A stretch of 21,179 nt of DNA from JBEKHI01 sp050012355. GTDB taxonomy: Bacteria; Actinomycetota; Actinomycetes; Streptosporangiales; Streptosporangiaceae. Made by a program: the position numbers and the translations under genes. The notes beneath the pieces were generated by a model. It was given only the letters and a program-made list of their open reading frames with translations, was not told where the DNA came from and searched no databases. The stretch spans positions 1 through 21,179 of the forward strand of contig JBEKHI010000106.1 in assembly GCA_050012355.1 (NCBI GenBank), in the 5' to 3' direction. This document shows positions 13,736 through 21,101 of the stretch, one piece after another (position 1 is the first letter of the stretch; each line of letters begins with the position of its first letter).

Positions 13736-15105
13736 GTCCGTACCTCCCCGGTTCCCGACTGACCGAGTGTAGCGTCGCTCTTCTCGTCATCACCACGCAG
13801 GATCGCCCGGATACGCTGCGCGCGCTCCTTGTAGCGGGCCTCGGTGCCGTGGTCGGTCGGCTCGTAATAGTTCCGGTCCTTGACGACGTCGGGCGCGTAC
13901 TGCTGCCGCGCCACCGCGCTGTCCAGGTCGTGCGGGTACACGTACCCTTTGCCATGCCCGAGCTGCTTGGCACCAGCGTAGTGCGCGTCGCGCAGATGCG
14001 CGGGTACCCCGCCGATGAGCCCTTTCTGGACATCGGCCTGGGCCGCGCCGATCGCCTTGACGACGGCGTTGGACTTCGGGGCCAGCGACAGGTGGATCAC
14101 CGCCTGCGCCAGGTTGATCCGCGCCTCCGGCAGCCCGACGAACTCGACCGCCTGCGCCGCCGCGACGGCTATCTGCAGCGCGGTGGGGTCGGCCATGCCG
14201 ACATCCTCGCTGGCATGCACTATCAGTCTTCGGGCGATGAACCGCGGGTCCTCCCCCGCCTCGATCATCCGCGCCAGGTAGTGCAGGGCGGCATCGGCGT
14301 CGCTGCCCCTGATCGACTTGATGAACGCGCTGATCACGTCGTAGTGCTGGTCGCCGTCCCGGTCGTAGCGGACGGCCGCCCGGTCGACGGCTTTCTCTAG
14401 GGTTTCCGCGTCGATGTTGGTGGAGCCGAGCGCGGCGGCCTCCAGGTAGGTGAGCGCCCTCCTGGCGTCGCCCCCCGCCAGCCGGATCAGCTGGTCTTCG
14501 GCCTCGGGTGCCAGGGTGACCGTGTCGTTGAGGCCGCGCTGGTCTTTCAGCGCCCTTTCCACGACGTCTTTTATGTCTTCGTCGTCGAGGGGCTGCAGGG
14601 TCAGCAGCAAGCTCCTCGACAGCAGCGGGCTCACCACGGAAAACGACGGGTTCTCGGTCGTCGCGCCGATGAAGCTCACCCAGCGGTTCTCCACCGCCGG
14701 GAGCAGCGCGTCCTGCTGGGTCTTGGAGAACCGGTGCACCTCGTCCACGAACAGCAAGGTCTGCCGGCTGGTCATGCCCAGCTGCTTGCGCGCGGTCTCG
14801 ACGGCGGCGCGCACGTCCTTAACCCCCGCCGTCACCGCGGACAGCTCGGTGAAGCTCCGCTCGGTAGCTTGGCTTATAACGTAGGCGAGCGTGGTCTTGC
14901 CAGTGCCGGGAGGCCCCCAAAGCACCACCGACATCGGCGCGTCGTTCTCGATGAGCTTGCGCAGCGGGCTGCCGGGCCCAGTCAGATGCTTCTGCCCGAC
15001 AACCTCATCCAGTGTCCGCGGCCGCATCCGCACCGCCAGCGGCGCGCTCGGGTCCGGCTCCCGCGCGGCCCGCGGTGCGGGCTCCTCATCGAACAGACTC
15101 TCCAC
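13732..15105 (-). CDS. rarA: Replication-associated recombination protein A (RarA/MgsA, AAA+ ATPase)
   Basis: AAA+ clamp-loader-like ATPase acting at stalled replication forks (MgsA; WRNIP1/Mgs1 in eukaryotes). The 457-aa product begins VESLFDEEP and has PLAVRMRPRTLDEVVGQKHL (22-41), Walker A GPPGTGKT (64-71), Walker B LLFVDEVHRFSKTQQD, sensor 1 GATTENPSF, and DVGMADP followed by a long tetramerisation domain. The C-terminal KGYVYPHDLDSAVARQQYAP is typical. The GTG at 15105 matches the family N-terminus; GGAGG abuts it directly, so spacing is poor and leaderless or extended starts are possible. The frame runs to 15216 without conserved sequence. It begins the run rarA-DUF948-small protein-alaS-ruvX-mltG. 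Two DnaA-box sequences lie 104-144 bp upstream. Confidence 0.95.
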   Translation of the reverse strand: MESLFDEEPAPRAAREPDPSAPLAVRMRPRTLDEVVGQKHLTGPGSPLRKLIENDAPMSVVLWGPPGTGKTTLAYVISQATERSFTELSAVTAGVKDVRAAVETARKQLGMTSRQTLLFVDEVHRFSKTQQDALLPAVENRWVSFIGATTENPSFSVVSPLLSRSLLLTLQPLDDEDIKDVVERALKDQRGLNDTVTLAPEAEDQLIRLAGGDARRALTYLEAAALGSTNIDAETLEKAVDRAAVRYDRDGDQHYDVISAFIKSIRGSDADAALHYLARMIEAGEDPRFIARRLIVHASEDVGMADPTALQIAVAAAQAVEFVGLPEARINLAQAVIHLSLAPKSNAVVKAIGAAQADVQKGLIGGVPAHLRDAHYAGAKQLGHGKGYVYPHDLDSAVARQQYAPDVVKDRNYYEPTDHGTEARYKERAQRIRAILRGDDEKSDATLGQSGTGEVRT

Positions 15106-15125
15106 CCTCCGAGGGTACCGCCCGT

Positions 15126-15172
15126 GATCGTGGGCAGTTCGGATCGAATACTGGTCACTTCGGCCCACGGAC
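15126..15172. repeat. Degenerate 47-bp inverted-repeat element, upstream copy
   Basis: Begins GATCGTGGGC and ends GCCCACGGAC, with outer arms GTGGGC/GCCCAC pairing. Aligned without gaps to the 47-bp core of the hairpin at 16281-16327, about 30 of 47 bases agree, including all ten at the left end, TGGTC in the middle, and GCCCACG on the right. The two copies bracket the plus-strand gene at 15301. The inner stem of this copy is mostly lost. Confidence 0.55.
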
Positions 15173-15208
15173 GCGGGGCGGGGGCGAAGGGGGCGAGAAA
15201 AGTGGGGG

Positions 15209-15217
15209 TTATCCACA
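15209..15217 (+). promoter_or_regulatory. DnaA-box sequence 1
   Basis: TTATCCACA, a perfect match to the bacterial DnaA-box consensus. It lies between rarA and the AbiEi-like gene, 104 bp upstream of the rarA start. Confidence 0.55.
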
Positions 15218-15240
15218 GGGGGGCGGCGCGATTGCGGCTG

Positions 15241-15249
15241 TTATCCACA
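15241..15249 (+). promoter_or_regulatory. DnaA-box sequence 2
   Basis: Second perfect TTATCCACA in the same orientation, 32 bp start to start from the first (about three helical turns) and 52 bp before the AbiEi-like start. Two consensus boxes on one helix face suggest DnaA binding rather than chance. Confidence 0.55.
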
Positions 15250-15300
15250 GAGAGTAACTGCTGCTACCACGCTACGGGACGTGCCGGTCAGGATCGGGTC

Positions 15301-16293
15301 ATGACAGCTCAGCTTCCTTCCGGAGCCCGCCAGGTAGCCCGACGGCAAGGCCAAGTCCTCGCCCGGTCTCAATCCAGTGAGATTGAGCTAAGCACGTACT
15401 CGATGCGCAACCAGGTGAACAGCGGCCGCTGGCAACGAATGCACCGAGGGGTATACGCCGTCTACTCGGGCAATCCTGAGCGGGAGACTGTGCTCTGGGC
15501 CGCGTTGCTTCGCGCCGGAAGTGAGGCGGCGCTCAGCCACTACACCGCTGCGGAGATCCATGGCCTGACGGATAAACCGAGCGCCGCAGTTCATGTCACC
15601 GTTCCCGCCGACTGCCATCCTGGACGCAGCCGCATCCCGGGGCTCGTCATTCACCGGTCGGACTCCATCCGGTGGACCAGACATCCCGCCAAGTCGATCC
15701 CATGCACCCGAGTCGAGGACACCGTGCTCGATCTCATCCAGCTGGCCGCGACCTTCGACGAAGCCTACGACTGGATCTGCCGTGCGATCGGCCGAGGCAA
15801 GACGACCGCGAACAGGCTCCGTCAGGCGATGAACGCCAGGAAGAAGATGCGGTGGCGTAAGGACCTAGAACTCGCGCTAGCCGAGGCTGACGACGGTGCT
15901 CTATCCGTGTACGAGCGCCGGTACGCCACCGGCGTGGAACGCGCGCATGGACTGCCGCGGGCACGGCGCCAGGCACGCGTCCGGCAAGAGACAGGCAACA
16001 AGTACCTGGACAACCTCTATGAGGAGTACCGGGTCTGCGTGGAACTCGACGGTATCGCGGCCCACCCGGTGGACGAGCAATGGCGGGACAAACGCCGCGA
16101 CAACTGGAACCTGGTCCGCGAGGAAATCGTCACCCTCCGCTTCGGCCTGCCCGACATCCGCGACCAGCCCGCCCGCTGCGCCACCGTCACCTGGGTAGTC
16201 CCCCTCCTGCTCTCCCGAGGCCCCCACTTCCCCGCCCGCCCCTGCTCCCCCGCCTGCCCCCTAGATATCCCGGAGACAAAGATCGTGGGCTGA
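15301..16293 (+). CDS. AbiEi-type winged-helix protein with C-terminal DUF559 endonuclease-like domain
   Basis: A 330-aa protein starting at the ATG at 15301 (MTAQLPSGARQVARRQGQVL). The N-terminal region resembles the AbiEi antitoxin winged helix: QGQVLARSQ, then NSGRWQRMHRGVYAVYSG. The middle part includes LWAALLRAGSEAALSHYTAA and IHGL, as in AbiEi. The C-terminal ~80 residues resemble DUF559/Vsr-like nucleases: EEYRVCVELDGIAAHP, then RDKRRDNWNLVREEIVTLRFG. This combination is frequent and multicopy in actinobacteria. No AbiEii-type toxin gene is adjacent, so a toxin-antitoxin role is unsupported. The last ~30 residues are Pro-rich, and the stop lies inside the terminator hairpin. Related inverted repeats flank the gene. 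The frame runs open upstream to 14734 inside rarA; that part is not coding. Confidence 0.8.
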   Translation: MTAQLPSGARQVARRQGQVLARSQSSEIELSTYSMRNQVNSGRWQRMHRGVYAVYSGNPERETVLWAALLRAGSEAALSHYTAAEIHGLTDKPSAAVHVTVPADCHPGRSRIPGLVIHRSDSIRWTRHPAKSIPCTRVEDTVLDLIQLAATFDEAYDWICRAIGRGKTTANRLRQAMNARKKMRWRKDLELALAEADDGALSVYERRYATGVERAHGLPRARRQARVRQETGNKYLDNLYEEYRVCVELDGIAAHPVDEQWRDKRRDNWNLVREEIVTLRFGLPDIRDQPARCATVTWVVPLLLSRGPHFPARPCSPACPLDIPETKIVG

Positions 16294-16329
16294 AACGACC
16301 AGTATTTGGTCGTTTCAGCCCACGATCTT
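16279..16329. terminator. 23-bp perfect hairpin, bidirectional terminator and 47-bp repeat element
   Basis: Perfect arms 16279-16301 and 16307-16329 with a five-base loop GTATT. It lies between the convergent AbiEi-like gene, whose stop TGA at 16291-16293 is inside the left arm, and aspS, whose stop is at 16340. It is well placed to terminate both; the minus-strand exit reads CTTTGTC. It shares sequence and exact 47-bp core length with the degenerate element at 15126-15172. Confidence 0.85.
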
Positions 16330-16339
16330 GGGAACAGGC

Positions 16340-18118
16340 TCAGGGGGCGGTGGGGGGCTTGGCGTCTATGCCGGCTTCGCGGCGCTGGGCGACCGTGATG
16401 GGGGTGGGGGCTCCCGTCAGGGGGTCGGCGCCCGAGGCGGCCTTCGGGAAGGCGATCACGTCGCGGATCGTCTCGGCCCCGGCTAGCAGCATGTTCACCC
16501 GGTCCCAGCCGAACGCGATGCCGCCGTGCGGGGGCGGGCCGTACTTGAACGCGTCGAGCAGGAAGCCGAACTGCGAGCGCGCCTCCTCGGGAGTCAGCCC
16601 GATCACCTCGAAGACCCGCTGCTGCACCGAGGACTTGTGGATACGGATCGAGCCGCCGCCGATCTCGTAGCCGTTGCACACGATGTCGTAGGCATCCGCG
16701 ATCGCGTCCGCGGGCTTGGAGTCGAAGGAATCCATCCACTCCGGCAGCGGCGAGGTGAACGGGTGGTGCACCGCCGTCCAGCCCCCGGCATCGGTCTGCT
16801 CGAACATCGGGGCGTCCACCACCCACAGGAAGGACCACGCCGACGTGTCGATCAGGTCACCGCGGCGCCCGATCTCCAGCCGCGCCGCACCCAGCAGTTC
16901 CTGCGACGCCTGAGCGGTGCCCGCGGCGAAGAAGACCGCGTCACCGGGAGCCGCGCCCACCGCCGACGCGAGACCCGACAGCTCAGTGGCCGAGAGGTTC
17001 TTAGCGACCGGCCCGGACAGCGAGCCATCCGACCCGACCAGCACGTAAGCGAGCCCCCGGGCGCCGCGGGACTTGGCCCAGTCCTGCCAGCCGTCGAGCT
17101 CCCGCCGGGACTGCGCCGCCCCGCCGGGCATCACGACCGCGCCCACGTACGGCGCCTGGAACACGCGAAACTCGGTGGCCGAGAAGTACGACGACAGATC
17201 GGTGATCTCGAGGCCGAAACGCAGGTCCGGCTTGTCCGAGCCGAACCGCGCCATCGCCTCCGCGTAGGTCATCCGGGGGATCGGCCGCGGCACCTCGTAG
17301 CCCGCGATGGAGGACCACAAGACTGAGACCACGTCCTCGGCGACCGCGATCACGTCGTCGCGGGTGACGAAGGACATCTCAAGGTCGATCTGGGTGAACT
17401 CGGGCTGCCGGTCGGCACGGAAGTCCTCGTCACGGAAACACCGAGCGAGCTGGAAGTACCGCTCAAGCCCGCCGACCATGAGCAGCTGCTTGAACAGCTG
17501 CGGCGACTGCGGCAGCGCGTACCAGGACCCGGGGCGCAGCCGCACCGGCACCAGGAAGTCACGCGCGCCCTCCGGGGTGGACCGGGTCAGGTACGGCGTC
17601 TCGACCTGGACGAACCGGTGCTCGCGCATCACGTCGGACAGCAGGTAGGCGGCCTGCGAACGGGTCCGCAGCGAGCGCGCCATCTCCTCGCGCCTGATGT
17701 CCAGGTAGCGGTACTTGAGCCGGACGTCCTCGCTGACGTTGACGTCCCCCTCGACGGGGAACGGCAGCGGGTCCGCCTCGCTCAGCAGCTCCACCTCGTC
17801 GGCCACGACCTCGATCGAGCCGGTCGGCAGCTCCGGGTTCTCGTTCCCCTCCGGCCGCCCCCGCACCGACCCGGTCACCCGCACGCAGGACTCGGGACGC
17901 AGGCTGTGGAGCAGGTCCTCGGTGCCACGCCCCTCGGGGGGTGCAGGGGGGTCGTCCCCCCGCGGGCGGAACAGTACCTGGACGGTGCCGCTCGCGTCCC
18001 GCAGGTCGATGAACGCCACGCCGCCATGGTCGCGCCGCCGCGCGACCCAGCCCGCGAGGGTTACTTCCTCCCCGGTGTTCGTCGCGCGCAGCGTCCCCGC
18101 CTCATGAGTGCGGATCAT
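16340..18118 (-). CDS. aspS: Aspartyl-tRNA synthetase (non-discriminating-type signature)
   Basis: Class II synthetase, 592 aa from the ATG at 18118. An N-terminal OB-fold anticodon-binding domain contains GWVARRRDHGGVAF (23-36). The catalytic core has class II motif 2 (FRDEDFRADRQPEFTQIDLE), a GAD-type insert, and motif 3 GIAFGWDRVNMLL near the end. His31 in RRRDHGG and Gly91 in RPEGNEN match residues linked to tRNA-Asn acceptance in Pseudomonas, where E. coli has Leu and Lys. It may therefore also make Asp-tRNA-Asn for a GatCAB amidotransferase. Start choice: the ATG overlaps the hisS stop (ATGA) with AGAGG five bases upstream; an ATG at 18139 would overlap hisS by 25 nt. A loop insert, PPAPPEGRGTED, sits in the OB fold. 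Confidence 0.97.
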   Translation of the reverse strand: MIRTHEAGTLRATNTGEEVTLAGWVARRRDHGGVAFIDLRDASGTVQVLFRPRGDDPPAPPEGRGTEDLLHSLRPESCVRVTGSVRGRPEGNENPELPTGSIEVVADEVELLSEADPLPFPVEGDVNVSEDVRLKYRYLDIRREEMARSLRTRSQAAYLLSDVMREHRFVQVETPYLTRSTPEGARDFLVPVRLRPGSWYALPQSPQLFKQLLMVGGLERYFQLARCFRDEDFRADRQPEFTQIDLEMSFVTRDDVIAVAEDVVSVLWSSIAGYEVPRPIPRMTYAEAMARFGSDKPDLRFGLEITDLSSYFSATEFRVFQAPYVGAVVMPGGAAQSRRELDGWQDWAKSRGARGLAYVLVGSDGSLSGPVAKNLSATELSGLASAVGAAPGDAVFFAAGTAQASQELLGAARLEIGRRGDLIDTSAWSFLWVVDAPMFEQTDAGGWTAVHHPFTSPLPEWMDSFDSKPADAIADAYDIVCNGYEIGGGSIRIHKSSVQQRVFEVIGLTPEEARSQFGFLLDAFKYGPPPHGGIAFGWDRVNMLLAGAETIRDVIAFPKAASGADPLTGAPTPITVAQRREAGIDAKPPTAP

Positions 18119-19374
18119 GTCAACCTCTCTGTCAGCCATGCCGTGACCTCGCCCGCGGGCACGGCAAGCTGCTCGCCGTTTTCCAGATTTTTCACCATAA
18201 CGACGCTGGCTGATTGCTCCGCGTCACCGATCAGTATCGCGTAGCGGGCCCCCGAACGGTCCGCCGCCTTCATGGCACCCTTGAGCCCGCGGGTGCCGAA
18301 GACCATATCGGCTCGTAGACCTCGCCGGCGCAGCTCCGTGACCAGACCGTAGATCTCCCGGTGCGCGCTGGCGCCGAGCGGCACTCCGAACACCTGGGCC
18401 TGGTTACCCGCCGCCGGAACCAGTTCCTCGGCCTCCATGGCGAGCACGATCCGGTCCATCCCGGTGGCGTACCCGACGCCGGGCAGCGGCGGGCCGCCGA
18501 TGTCCTCGCTCAGCCCGTCGTAGCGACCGCCGCCGCCAATGCCGGACTGGGCGCCGAGCAACGCGTGGTCGAATTCGTAGGTGGTCCGCGTGTAGTAGTC
18601 CAGGCCGCGGACCAGCCGCGGCGCGTCGGTCCACGGAATGTCCGCGTCCGCCAGCAGCTCGCGGACCTGGTCGTGGTGCGCCTTGCACTCGGCGCACAGG
18701 TAGTCGATCATGACCGGGGCGCCGGCCAGCTGCTCGCGGACCTCAGGGCGCTTGTCGTCCAGCACCCGCAACGGGTTGATCTCGATCCGCCGCTGGGTTT
18801 CGTCGTCCAGGTCGAGGCCGCGCAGGAAATCCTGCAGCGCTTTGCGGTAGACCGGGCGGCACAGGGCGTCACCGAGCGAGTTCAGCAGCAGGGTGAACTG
18901 GCGCAGCCCGAGGGACCGGTAACCGTCCCAGGCAACCGCGATGGTCTCGGCGTCGAGCACCGGGTCCTGTGAACCGAGCGCCTCCAGGTCGAACTGGTAG
19001 AACTGCCGGTACCGGCCCGATTGCGGCCGCTCGTAGCGGAATACCGGGCCCGACGTCCACACCTTCACCGGAAGCTGGCCGTGGTGCAGGTTGTGCTCGA
19101 GGACGCTCCGCAGCACCCCGGCGGTGAACTCGGGGCGCAGCGTCAGGGACCGGCCGCCTCGGTCGTCGAAGGTGTACATCTCCTTGGTCACCACGTCGCT
19201 CGACTCGCCGACCCCGCGGACGAACAGCTGGGTGTCCTCGAACACCGCCGTCTCGACGTAGCCGTAGCAGGCCCGGGTGGCCGCTGTCGCGAACGCGTCG
19301 CGTACCGCCGCGAGCAGCGCGCTGCGCGGCGGTACGTACTCGCTGACCCCTTTCGGGGCCTGAAAGGTGCTCAT
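18115..19374 (-). CDS. hisS: Histidyl-tRNA synthetase
   Basis: Class II synthetase that charges tRNA-His, 419 aa. It starts STFQAPKGVSEYVPP. Class II motif 2 appears as RPEFTAGVLRSVLEHNL and later FRYERPQSGRYRQFYQFDLE. The histidine-specific motifs are LVRGLDYYTRTTYEF and GGGGRYDGLSEDIGG, and motif 3 is GVGYATGMDRIVLAME. A C-terminal anticodon-binding domain (about 325-419) ends AWLTERLT. A CAECKAHH stretch in the insertion domain could bind metal. The ATG overlaps the MBL hydrolase stop and the gene's own stop overlaps aspS, both as ATGA, so MBL-hisS-aspS is one coupled unit. Confidence 0.97.
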   Translation of the reverse strand: MSTFQAPKGVSEYVPPRSALLAAVRDAFATAATRACYGYVETAVFEDTQLFVRGVGESSDVVTKEMYTFDDRGGRSLTLRPEFTAGVLRSVLEHNLHHGQLPVKVWTSGPVFRYERPQSGRYRQFYQFDLEALGSQDPVLDAETIAVAWDGYRSLGLRQFTLLLNSLGDALCRPVYRKALQDFLRGLDLDDETQRRIEINPLRVLDDKRPEVREQLAGAPVMIDYLCAECKAHHDQVRELLADADIPWTDAPRLVRGLDYYTRTTYEFDHALLGAQSGIGGGGRYDGLSEDIGGPPLPGVGYATGMDRIVLAMEAEELVPAAGNQAQVFGVPLGASAHREIYGLVTELRRRGLRADMVFGTRGLKGAMKAADRSGARYAILIGDAEQSASVVMVKNLENGEQLAVPAGEVTAWLTERLT

Positions 19375-20024
19375 ATGCCTCGTCCTGTGGTCAGGAACGG
19401 GTTACTCTCCCGTTCCTCGCCGATCGTGGTGCGCGGGCCGTGGCCCGGGAACACGATCGTCTCGTCTTGCAGCGTCATCGTCCTGGCCAGGCTGTCGGCC
19501 ATCTGGCCGTCATCTCCGCCGGGCAGGTCGGTGCGCCCGATGGATCCGGCGAACAGCAGGTCGCCGGAGAACAGCGTGGGCTCGCTGGCGTCCGTACTGA
19601 GAAACGTCACCGAGCCCCTGGTATGCCCAGGAGTATGCGTCACGACGAAGGTTAGGCCACCCAGTGTAATCGGCTCGCCGTCGGACAACTCGCGCACGTC
19701 ATCTGGTTCGGTGAGGGTAAGCCCGCCGAATATAGGCTGGCCTATCCCGAGGCCAGGGTCGGTCAGCATGCCCCGGTCGGCCGGATGGATGTAGGCGGGC
19801 ACGTCCTTCGCGCCGCAGACCGGAGCGACCGACCACACGTGGTCGATGTGACCGTGCGTAAGCAGCACCGCGATAGGCTTCAGCCGGTAGCGGGCGAGGA
19901 TCTCCTCGATCCCGGGCTCAGCGTCCTGACCAGGATCGATGATCACGCACTCGGCCGCCTCCGCCGGAGCCACCAGATAGCAGTTGGCGGCGAACCCGCC
20001 GGCGGGAAACCCAGTGATCAACAC
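19371..20024 (-). CDS. Metallo-beta-lactamase-fold hydrolase (glyoxalase II-like)
   Basis: A 217-aa dinuclear metal hydrolase of the glyoxalase II-like group. Metal-binding motifs are LLTHGHIDHVWSV (HxHxDH, about 54-66), HTPGHTRGS (about 130-138), SGDLLFAGSIGRTDLPGG (about 152-169) and FPGHGP near the C-terminus. It lacks the C-terminal substrate domain of classical GloB, so thioester substrates are not assured; actinobacteria usually carry this gene before hisS. The GTG at 20024 (VLITGFPAGGFAANCYLV) agrees with the family; no clear ribosome-binding site precedes it. The stop overlaps the hisS ATG. Confidence 0.92.
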   Translation of the reverse strand: MLITGFPAGGFAANCYLVAPAEAAECVIIDPGQDAEPGIEEILARYRLKPIAVLLTHGHIDHVWSVAPVCGAKDVPAYIHPADRGMLTDPGLGIGQPIFGGLTLTEPDDVRELSDGEPITLGGLTFVVTHTPGHTRGSVTFLSTDASEPTLFSGDLLFAGSIGRTDLPGGDDGQMADSLARTMTLQDETIVFPGHGPRTTIGEERESNPFLTTGRGI

Positions 20025-20211
20025 GCAGACAGGCTACCGAGCGGGCGGCGAAAGCAGCGAACCATGCTGCGAACCTATAACGGACGGTACCGGTTTTGAG
20101 GTTGGCCAGGTACGATTCGCGAACTACCGGGCTTGATCGCCATCTAGTATCAGCGGTCATCCCAAAGGCTAAGTCTTCCGATTAAGTCGGGAATAAGGGA
20201 GGTTCGTTCCG
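20025..20211. other. Divergent intergenic region between MBL hydrolase and PPIase genes
   Basis: 187 bases that should hold two divergent promoters. The only useful signals are TATAGG on the minus strand near 20079-20074, a possible -10 for the hydrolase, and AGGGAGG at 20196-20202, the ribosome-binding site for the PPIase. No structured RNA or operator palindrome was recognised. Confidence 0.35.
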
Positions 20212-21069
20212 TTGGGCGGCAGCAACGACCGGGCTCGAAGGAAGGCACGCGAGCGCTACGAAAAGCAGCGTCAGCGCAAGCTGGATCGCCAGCGCAGAAA
20301 CCGCAGAATCGCAGGCCTGAGTCTGGTGGTGATCGTGGTGGCCGGGCTAGTCGCCGGCGGCCTGGTCCTGTTCACCGGCAGCAATTCCAAGTCCGAGGCA
20401 GCCGCCAAGGCCACCGCGTCCGCATCAGCCTCTCCCACCGCCTCGACCATCGCGGAACCCGCGAAGAGTTGCACCTACACAAAGTCGGGCACCGCCGCGC
20501 GCACGGTGAGTCTCCCCTCGACTACTCCCGATTACAAAGCGACCTATACCGCGACCATCAACACAAATCGCGGCCCTATTGTTATAGACCTGCTGAACTC
20601 CAAGGCGACGTGCACCGTTAACTCCTTCGTGCACCTGGCGGAGGCCGGATTCTGGGATCAGTCGCAGTGCCACCGGCTGTCCACTTCCGACAGCCTCTAC
20701 ATGCTGCAGTGCGGCGACCCCTACGCCACTGCCACGACCAAGCTGACCTGCAGTTCTACCTCGAAGATAGGGACCGGCGGCCCGGGGTATGAGTTCGCCA
20801 GCGAGAACCTGACCGGCGCTACCTATCCCGCGGGCACGCTCGCGATGGCCAACAGCGGGACCGCGGACAGCAACGGCAGCCAGTTCTTCCTGGTCTACAA
20901 GAAGACTTCGCTGGCCGCGGACTACACGCCATTCGGGACTATTACCTCAGGTCTGGATATTCTCCAGAATGTGGCCAATGCCGGCTACTCCTGCACCTAT
21001 GCGGACGCGGGCGGCGGAGCGCCTAAGGACAAGGTCATCATCGACAGCGTGACGATCAAGAAGGCCTGA
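20212..21069 (+). CDS. Membrane-anchored cyclophilin-type peptidyl-prolyl isomerase
   Basis: A 285-aa protein predicted to fold extracytoplasmic proteins. A basic cytoplasmic segment (1-32) is followed by a membrane helix (about 33-54), an Ala/Ser/Thr linker (about 57-83) and a cyclophilin domain (about 110-285). Cyclophilin features are TINTNRGPIVIDLL, NSFVHLAEAGFWD, CHRL with catalytic-type Arg155, LQCGDP, GTLAMANSG and GSQFFLVYKKTSLAADYTPF. Six cysteines (87, 134, 153, 167, 180, 261) all lie outside the membrane. The stretch after LQCGDP is about 13 residues longer than the usual Gly-rich turn and contains Cys180. The TTG start at 20212 is chosen for its AGGGAGG ribosome-binding site nine bases upstream. 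Order with DUF349 is conserved in actinobacteria, usually near relA. Confidence 0.93.
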   Translation: MGGSNDRARRKARERYEKQRQRKLDRQRRNRRIAGLSLVVIVVAGLVAGGLVLFTGSNSKSEAAAKATASASASPTASTIAEPAKSCTYTKSGTAARTVSLPSTTPDYKATYTATINTNRGPIVIDLLNSKATCTVNSFVHLAEAGFWDQSQCHRLSTSDSLYMLQCGDPYATATTKLTCSSTSKIGTGGPGYEFASENLTGATYPAGTLAMANSGTADSNGSQFFLVYKKTSLAADYTPFGTITSGLDILQNVANAGYSCTYADAGGGAPKDKVIIDSVTIKKA

Positions 21070-21101
21070 ACAACGGGCTAACGAACACCGGGAGGTTCGC
21101 C

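Noticed and set aside
15200..15260. Chromosomal origin
   Set aside because: Only two DnaA boxes, no AT-rich unwinding region, and neither dnaA, dnaN nor rpmH nearby.
14734..15300. 5' extension of the AbiEi-like frame into rarA
   Set aside because: It is antisense to the RarA coding region and lacks conserved sequence. The AbiEi homology begins after the ATG at 15301.
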